DNA of 64,000 nt from Paracoccus aestuarii (GTDB lineage Bacteria > Pseudomonadota > Alphaproteobacteria > Rhodobacterales > Rhodobacteraceae), in assembly GCF_028553885.1 (NCBI RefSeq), contig NZ_CP067169.1, positions 2,839,001-2,903,000 of the forward strand. Direction: 5' to 3'. The notes beneath the pieces are model-generated. The model saw nothing but the letters and a program-made list of their open reading frames with translations, did not search any database and was not told the DNA's origin. Position 1 is the stretch's first letter; the number at the start of each line of letters is the position of its first letter. Made by a program: the position numbers and the translations under genes. Shown here in pieces: positions 59,734-64,000 of the stretch.

Positions 59734-60384
59734 TCACAGGTCCAGCCCCAAGGCCGGGTCGCGCCGCGCCAGCGCCTGTTCCAGCAGGTCCAGCGCATCG
59801 GCCAGCCGCCCGTCGATCAGGTCCAGATGGCGGGTCCAGTCGGCCATGCCGGTCAGCGCCTCGGCCCCGTCCGATATGCCGCGCAGCGCGATCAGCGGCA
59901 GGCCGAAGGCTGTGGTCGCGCGCAGATGGGCGAAGGTCTCCATGTCGACCATGTCCTCGGGGATGGCGTCATAGGCGGGGCCGCTGACGATGGTCGCGCC
60001 GGTGGACAGGCTGGCCTGGGGCAGGCCGGGGATGCGATGGGGCAGCGGCACCAGCCGCGGCAGGTCCAGAAGCGGCGTGCGCCCGCGTTCGAAGCCCAGG
60101 GCCGAGGCGTCCATGTCGCGCCACGCCACGCCCGATGCCTGATAGACCCGCGTCTGCGTCAGCCGCGCCGATCCCGCCGATCCCAGCGACACGACCAGCC
60201 GGGGCAGCGGGTCCATCCGCGCCAGCGCGGCGGTCAGCTGGACGGCGGCCTCGATCGGGCCGATGCCGGTCATCAGGGGGCGGATGCGCGACCGCAGCAC
60301 CGGTCCGTATTCGGGGTCGGCGGCCATGACGAACAGGACCGGGATGCCGGCGATCAGGTCGGGGACGGGGATGGCAGGTGTCAT
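59734..60384 (-). CDS. mtnN: MTA/SAH nucleosidase-like phosphorylase-superfamily protein
   Basis: A 216-aa PNP/UDP-family protein. Motifs are VLFVMAADPEYGP at the N-terminus, VVSLGSAGS, the ligand-binding DMVDMETFAHLRA and the catalytic-Asp motif ALRGISDGAE. This order matches 5'-methylthioadenosine/S-adenosylhomocysteine nucleosidase, which clears SAM by-products. The sequence is shorter and somewhat divergent from the enterobacterial enzyme, so another purine nucleosidase role remains possible. Confidence 0.82.
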   Translation of the reverse strand: MTPAIPVPDLIAGIPVLFVMAADPEYGPVLRSRIRPLMTGIGPIEAAVQLTAALARMDPLPRLVVSLGSAGSARLTQTRVYQASGVAWRDMDASALGFERGRTPLLDLPRLVPLPHRIPGLPQASLSTGATIVSGPAYDAIPEDMVDMETFAHLRATTAFGLPLIALRGISDGAEALTGMADWTRHLDLIDGRLADALDLLEQALARRDPALGLDL

Positions 60385-60490
60385 GTCCCATCCGATGGCA
60401 TGCCGCCCCCGCCCCGGTCAAGCACCGCCGCCCCTTGCGGGCCGGGCGCGCGCTGTGGCAGGGGTCGGGCGGTCAGCGGAAGGGGCAGCC

Positions 60491-61585
60491 ATGGGCAAGG
60501 TCACCGATCTCTACAACCGGCGGGTTCAGGCGGGGCAGCTGCGCGCCGATCCGGCCCAGACGGCGGTGCTGCCGCATCTGGACCGGGTGCTGGACCAGCT
60601 GGGCCAGGCGCCCGCGCCGCGCCGTTCGGCCTGGCGCGCGCTGCTGGGGGTGGGCAATCCCGAGCCCGCGCCGGGGGTGCAGGGCCTCTATCTGTGGGGC
60701 GGCGTCGGGCGCGGCAAATCCATGCTGATGGAGCTGATGGCCGAGGCCGCGGACGACATTCCCTGCCGCCGCGTACATTTCCACGAATTCATGCAGGAGA
60801 TCCAGGCCGGGCTGAACGCCGCCCGCCAGCGCGGCGAACAGGACACCGTGCGCCCCGTGGCCGAGGCCGTGGCCGCCTCCGTCCGCCTGCTGTGCTTTGA
60901 CGAGATGCAGATCACCGACATCGCCGATGCGATGATCGTGGGCCGGCTGTTCCAGGTGCTGTTCGAACGCGGCGTGACGGTGGTCACGACCTCGAACCGG
61001 GTGCCCGAGGATCTCTACAAGCACGGGCTGAACCGGCAGCTGTTCCTGCCCTTCATCGACCTGATCCGGGCGCGGATGCAGGTCGTCTGCCTGGACAGCG
61101 AGACCGATTACCGCCAGAACCGCGATGGCGGCCAGGTCTGGTTCACCCCCGCCGATGCCCGCGCGAAATCGGCGCTGGACGCGGAATGGCAGGCGCTGAC
61201 CGGCGATGCCGAGGCGCAGCCGCTGGTCCTGACGGTGCAGGGGCGGCAGGTCACCCTGCCCGCCCATGCGGGCAGGGTCGCGCGGTCAGGCTTCTGGGAT
61301 CTCTGCGGCCGGCCGCTCGGCGCGGCGGATTACCTGGCCGTGGCGCGGGCGGTGGATGTCCTGCTGATCGACGGGGTGCCGCGGCTCTCGGCCTCGAACT
61401 ACAACGAGGCGCGGCGCTTCGTGACGCTGATCGACGCGCTTTACGAGGCGCGGGTGCGGCTGATCGCCAGCGCCGCGGACGAACCCGAACAGCTCTATAA
61501 CGAGGGCGAGGGCAGCTTCGAATTCGAACGCACCGCATCCCGCCTGCGCGAGATGCAGGACGCCGATTGGGGCCGCCGCCCCTAG
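60491..61585 (+). CDS. zapE: cell-division-associated AFG1-like ATPase ZapE
   Basis: A 364-aa P-loop ATPase. Walker A is GGVGRGKS (residues 70-77) and Walker B is LLCFDEMQITD. RRVHFHEFMQEIQAGL, TTSNRVPEDLYKHGLNRQLF, DYLAVARAVDVLLIDGVPRL and ASNYNEARRFVTLIDALYE are family motifs. AGGGGCAGCC precedes the ATG. Its TAG stop (61583-61585) lies inside the CTAG target duplication of the adjacent IS element, so the gene ends exactly at the insertion but is intact. Confidence 0.95.
   Translation: MGKVTDLYNRRVQAGQLRADPAQTAVLPHLDRVLDQLGQAPAPRRSAWRALLGVGNPEPAPGVQGLYLWGGVGRGKSMLMELMAEAADDIPCRRVHFHEFMQEIQAGLNAARQRGEQDTVRPVAEAVAASVRLLCFDEMQITDIADAMIVGRLFQVLFERGVTVVTTSNRVPEDLYKHGLNRQLFLPFIDLIRARMQVVCLDSETDYRQNRDGGQVWFTPADARAKSALDAEWQALTGDAEAQPLVLTVQGRQVTLPAHAGRVARSGFWDLCGRPLGAADYLAVARAVDVLLIDGVPRLSASNYNEARRFVTLIDALYEARVRLIASAADEPEQLYNEGEGSFEFERTASRLREMQDADWGRRP
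61582..61585. repeat. IS target site duplication, left (CTAG)
   Basis: The left copy of a 4-bp direct repeat flanking the insertion; it includes the zapE stop codon. The right copy is 62425-62428. CTAG is self-complementary, which is why it could hold stops for both convergent genes. Confidence 0.85.
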
Positions 61586-61647
61586 GCTCCAGACCCATTG
61601 ATCTTACGGTCTTTGCATGATTCAGGCTCCGCAAGGAGACCTGATCG

Positions 61648-62019
61648 ATGAGTAATCTTTACTGGCTGAGCGACGCCCAAATGGAGCGTCTGAAACCGTT
61701 CTTTCCCAAGAGCCATGGCAAGCCCCGGGTCGATGATCGTCGCGTCCTCAGCGGCATAATTTTCATCAATCGTAATGGGTTGCGGTGGTGTGACGCGCCG
61801 AAGGAATACGGCCCGGCCAAAACCCTCTACAACCGCTGGAAGCGCTGGAGCGATAACGGGGTTTTTGCCCGGATCATGGTCGGCCTTGCCGCCGAGAGCG
61901 CCGAGCACAAGACGATCATGAATGACGCGACCTATCTCAAGGCACACCGCACGGCCTCGAGCCTTGGGGTGAAAAAGGGGGGCGCGGGCGCCAGATCGGG
62001 CGCACCAAAGGCGGTATGA
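61648..62019 (+). CDS. IS5-family transposase, N-terminal frame (OrfA)
   Basis: A 123-aa frame with AAGGAGA upstream. It carries the DUF4096-type N-terminus MSNLYWLSDAQMERLKPFFP and GLRWCDAPKEYGPAKTLYNR, and the first catalytic Asp in MNDATYLKAHRTASS. The genuine protein continues in the -1 frame at the slippery GTG-AAA-AAG-GGG (61969-61980), giving KKGGRGRQIGRTKGG. The zero-frame tail (AGARSGAPKAV) after that point is not transposase-like. Confidence 0.92.
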   Translation: MSNLYWLSDAQMERLKPFFPKSHGKPRVDDRRVLSGIIFINRNGLRWCDAPKEYGPAKTLYNRWKRWSDNGVFARIMVGLAAESAEHKTIMNDATYLKAHRTASSLGVKKGGAGARSGAPKAV

Positions 62020-62405
62020 ACACCAAGTTGCACGCTGTCGCCGATGCGAAGGGGCGGCCGATCGGGTTCTTCATGTCGGCCGGCCAGGTTAGCGATTACA
62101 CCGGCGCGGCGGCGCTGCTGGGCAGCCTGCCGAAGGCTGAGTGGCTTCTGGCCGACAGGGGCTACGACGCTGACTGGTTCAGAGACGCTTTGAAAGACAA
62201 GGGGATAAAGGTTTGCATCCCCGGACGGAGGTCCCGCAAGAAGGCCGTCAAATACGACAAGCGGCGTTACAAAAGGCGTAACCGCATCGAAATCATGTTC
62301 GGACGTCTGAAGGACTGGAGGCGCGTCGCAACCCGTTATGACCGCTGCCCGGAAACGTTCTTCTCAGCGATCATGCTCGCCGCAACCGTCTTGTTCTGGC
62401 TGTGA
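62016..62405 (+). CDS. IS5-family transposase, C-terminal frame (OrfB)
   Basis: A 129-aa frame starting MNTKLHAVADAKGRPIGFFM. It holds the second catalytic Asp in WLLADRGYDADWF and the Y-R-E-type segment RNRIEIMFGRLKDWRR with the catalytic Glu. On its own it lacks the first Asp, so it is functional only as the frameshift fusion with OrfA. Its stop codon TGA touches the right inverted repeat. Confidence 0.92.
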   Translation: MNTKLHAVADAKGRPIGFFMSAGQVSDYTGAAALLGSLPKAEWLLADRGYDADWFRDALKDKGIKVCIPGRRSRKKAVKYDKRRYKRRNRIEIMFGRLKDWRRVATRYDRCPETFFSAIMLAATVLFWL

Positions 62406-62424
62406 AACTTAATGAGTCTGGAGC

Positions 62425-62428
62425 CTAG
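62425..62428. repeat. IS target site duplication, right (CTAG)
   Basis: The right copy of the CTAG duplication. It supplies the stop codon of the minus-strand dsbA-like gene, mirroring the left copy that supplies the zapE stop. Confidence 0.85.
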
Positions 62429-63054
62429 GAGGCGGTGCCCATCGTGGCGCGGCCCCGCGCGACCAGGGCGCGCAGCTCGGCAATGGTCATGGCGCCGAAG
62501 ACGGCCTCGTCCCCGCAGATGAAGGTGGGCGTGCCCGCCAGGCCCATATGTTCGGCCAGCATGTGGCTCATGGTGATGTGGCGTTCGATATCCGCGCCCT
62601 CCATCCCGGTGCGCAGCGCCTCCTCGTCCAGGCCGACCTCGCGGGCGACGCGCATGACGCTGGCCTGTTCGACCCGGCCCCTGAGGCCCAGAAGCCCGGC
62701 ATGGAACTGCCAGTATTTTCCGGTTGGCAGCGCCGCCAGCGAGGCGCGGGCCGCGAAATCCGATCCGGGACCGAAGACCGGCCATTCGCGATAGACGACG
62801 CGCAGCTGCGGGTCCGATCGCACCAGCTCCGAGATGCGGGGCAGCATCGTGCGGCAATGCCCGCAATTATAGTCGAAGAATTCCGTCAGGGTGACATTGC
62901 CCTGGGGGTTGCCCAGCACGGGCGCGGTGCGGTCGCGTTCCAAGGCGCGGCGCAGATCCTCGGGCATGGGGTTGGGGCGGTCCTGGGCCAGCCCCGCCAG
63001 CGGCAGCACAGCGGCGGCCCCGGCAAGGGACAAAAGGGCGCGGCGGGTCGGCAT
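62425..63054 (-). CDS. DsbA-family thioredoxin-fold oxidoreductase
   Basis: A 209-aa periplasmic protein with signal peptide (RRALLSLAGAAAVLPLAGLA). The active site is CGHC at residues 64-67 in EFFDYNCGHCRTM, and the cis-Pro loop is LAGTPTFICG. The helical insertion in between matches the Com1/BdbD-like DsbA branch. The start at 63054 follows AGGACAAGCC. Its TAG stop (complement of 62425-62427) comes from the right CTAG duplication of the IS, so the reading frame is intact. Confidence 0.92.
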   Translation of the reverse strand: MPTRRALLSLAGAAAVLPLAGLAQDRPNPMPEDLRRALERDRTAPVLGNPQGNVTLTEFFDYNCGHCRTMLPRISELVRSDPQLRVVYREWPVFGPGSDFAARASLAALPTGKYWQFHAGLLGLRGRVEQASVMRVAREVGLDEEALRTGMEGADIERHITMSHMLAEHMGLAGTPTFICGDEAVFGAMTIAELRALVARGRATMGTAS

Positions 63055-63109
63055 GGCTTGTCCTTTCGGGTGGGCTTTGGTCTGATCGGGGCCTAGGCGA
63101 GGCTGTCCC

Positions 63110-63430
63110 ATGCGTAAACCGAGACCTGACCCCGACCGGGTCACGATGCCGTCAGAGACCGACCCGATCTGCCCGCTCTGCCTGCGGCCGATCCCGCCCG
63201 ACGTGCCCCAGAGCCGCCATCACCTGATCCCCAAGCTGCGCGGCGGCAAGGGCGGTCCGACGGTGCTGCTGCACCATATCTGCCACAAGACGATCCACAA
63301 GACCCTGCGCGAGACGGAGCTGGCGCGCAACGTCAACACCGTCGAGGCGCTGCGCGCCCATCCCGACCTGGTCCGGTTCTGGGACTGGGTGGCCAAGCGC
63401 CCGCCCGGGTTTTCGGGCCGCGCGCGCTGA
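63110..63430 (+). CDS. small HNH-type zinc-finger protein
   Basis: A 106-aa protein. CPLC (about residues 21-24) and the HNH-like core RHHLIPKLRGG, then HHICHKTIHKTL, give a zinc-binding beta-beta-alpha-metal finger as in HNH nucleases. The C-terminal stretch FWDWVAKRPPGF is conserved-looking. ATG 63110 or an internal ATG at 63146 could start it. It lies between the dsbA-like gene (divergent) and uvrC (convergent). No phage or restriction context is seen, so a housekeeping or unknown role is likelier than defence. Confidence 0.75.
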   Translation: MRKPRPDPDRVTMPSETDPICPLCLRPIPPDVPQSRHHLIPKLRGGKGGPTVLLHHICHKTIHKTLRETELARNVNTVEALRAHPDLVRFWDWVAKRPPGFSGRAR

Positions 63431-63442
63431 GCGGCCCCGCCT

Positions 63443-64000
63443 TCAGTCGCGGGGGTGGAAGTGGTCATGGACCTTCTGGGCCATGGCGGCGGATATCCCC
63501 TCGACCGCCTGCAGGTCGGGCAGGCCCGCGCGGGCGACCGCCTTGGCGCTGCCGAAATGGGCCAGCAGGGCGCGCTTGCGGGCGGCGCCGATGCCCGCGA
63601 TCTCGTCCAGGGGGTTGGCCATCTGCGATTTGGCGCGGCGCGCCCGGTGGGTGCCGATGGCCCAGCGATGCGCCTCGTCCCGCAGGCGCTGCACGAAATA
63701 GAGAACCGGGTCGTTCATCCGCAGCGCGAAGGGGCGCGCGCCGGGGCGGTGGAACTCCTCCTTGCCGTGGTCGCGGTCCTGGCCCTTGGCGACGCCGATC
63801 ATGGGGATGTCCTCGACGCCCAGCTCGGCCATGATCTCATGCACCGCCGAGACCTGCCCCGCGCCGCCGTCGATCAGCAGAAGGTCCGGCCAGGCCTCGG
63901 TCTGGCGGTCGGGATCGTCCTTCAGCAGGCGGGTGAAGCGGCGCGTCAGCACCTCCTTCATCATGCCGAAATCGTCGCCCGGCGTGATCTCGGTCCCCTT
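63443..64000 (-). CDS. uvrC: excinuclease ABC subunit C, C-terminal part (runs off window)
   Basis: The last 185 codons of uvrC. The visible part starts [20 protein letters not shown] and holds the RNase-H-like nuclease core with the catalytic Asp in [16 protein letters not shown], then [40 protein letters not shown] is a further hallmark. The C-terminus is a double helix-hairpin-helix domain ([39 protein letters not shown]). It makes both incisions of nucleotide excision repair. The N-terminal GIY-YIG part lies outside the window. Confidence 0.95.
   Translation of the reverse strand, partial: KGTEITPGDDFGMMKEVLTRRFTRLLKDDPDRQTEAWPDLLLIDGGAGQVSAVHEIMAELGVEDIPMIGVAKGQDRDHGKEEFHRPGARPFALRMNDPVLYFVQRLRDEAHRWAIGTHRARRAKSQMANPLDEIAGIGAARKRALLAHFGSAKAVARAGLPDLQAVEGISAAMAQKVHDHFHPRD

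Larger units (their letters stand above)
61586..62424 (+). mobile_element. IS5-family insertion sequence (IS427-type), 839 bp
   Basis: A complete element with 20-bp terminal inverted repeats: left GCTCCAGACCCATTGATCTT (61586-61605); the right end, read inwards, is GCTCCAGACTCATTAAGTTT (62405-62424), 16 of 20 identical. It is flanked by CTAG duplications. Two overlapping reading frames encode the transposase through a -1 frameshift at an A5G6 run (61972-61982). Nothing looks disrupted, so it is probably active or a recent arrival. Its base composition is lower in GC than the flanks. Confidence 0.93.

Noticed and set aside
61648..62405. Two independent transposase genes or a decayed transposase
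   Set aside because: The frames overlap at a slippery A5G6 run, and the -1 product restores all catalytic residues, as expected for an intact two-frame IS5-type element.
61586..62424. IS insertion inactivating zapE or the dsbA-like gene
   Set aside because: Both genes keep full length and their own stop codons, which are contained in the duplicated CTAG.
63110..63430. HNH protein as part of a defence or homing system
   Set aside because: It is a short single finger protein with no restriction, toxin-antitoxin or phage gene nearby; uvrC and a DsbA-like gene are its neighbours.
1..64000. CRISPR arrays, prophage, tRNA or rRNA genes
   Set aside because: No regularly spaced repeats, no structural phage genes, and no cloverleaf or rRNA-like sequence were noticed on reading both strands; a covariance-model scan would settle the tRNA question.

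Overview
The window is very GC-rich chromosomal DNA with tightly packed, often overlapping genes. Gene content points to an alphaproteobacterium of the Rhodobacterales (Rhodobacteraceae/Paracoccaceae, possibly Paracoccus-like). The evidence is a bioBFDA operon, a leuC/leuD pair split by an inverted membrane gene, alphaproteobacterial flagellar blocks with a motE-type gene, small proteins typical of this order, a near-consensus CtrA box and an FNR box. No tRNA, rRNA, CRISPR array or prophage was seen. The only mobile element is one IS5-family (IS427-type) insertion at 61586-62424.

Layout. 1-9.1 kb: a truncated alpha/beta hydrolase, nitronate monooxygenase, msrB-msrA, divergent kynureninase and kynurenine-formamidase-like genes, an aldo/keto reductase, a YetF-like membrane protein, a lytic transglycosylase and a hypothetical protein. 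8.6-14.3 kb (minus): rsfS-rlmH-gpmI-envC-ctpA-rppH, a translation and cell-envelope block. 14.4-18.4 kb: leuC and leuD with an inverted gene between them, and an exonuclease/phosphatase-like secreted protein. 18.3-22.4 kb (minus): bioB-F-D-A. 22.5-32.6 kb: two flagellar operons that diverge at 29.39 kb, one leftward (fliL, two accessory genes, motA, a small secreted protein, flhA, fliR, flhB, a FliJ-like gene) and one rightward (fliF-fliH-fliN-fliP). 32.6-34.4 kb: a YceI protein and a cytochrome b561-YceI fusion.

34.5-43.6 kb is the most interesting accessory locus. It holds a Gfo/Idh/MocA protein, a GntR regulator, an SsuD-like flavin monooxygenase, an aldo/keto reductase, a flavin reductase, a complete TRAP transporter, a YeiH-type exporter and a MarR regulator. 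The core of monooxygenase, aldo/keto reductase and flavin reductase matches the sulfolytic 'sulfo-SMO' route for sulfoquinovose. Here it is paired with a TRAP importer, a putative NAD-dependent glycosidase and a putative sulfite/sulfate exporter, and a perfect FNR half-site pair lies in the control region. This reading rests on gene content and was not tested.

43.6-64 kb is mainly housekeeping: an AI-2E-family permease, a carboxyspermidine dehydrogenase/decarboxylase pair, pterin carbinolamine dehydratase, cardiolipin synthase, accD-folC-DUF983, an acyl-CoA synthetase, tandem CAP-domain proteins, an MsbA-like ABC exporter, an MTA/SAH nucleosidase-like protein, zapE, the IS element, a DsbA-like protein, a small HNH protein and the 3' part of uvrC. 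The IS sits exactly in the CTAG that supplied both stop codons of the convergent zapE and dsbA-like genes. Duplication of that CTAG left both genes intact.
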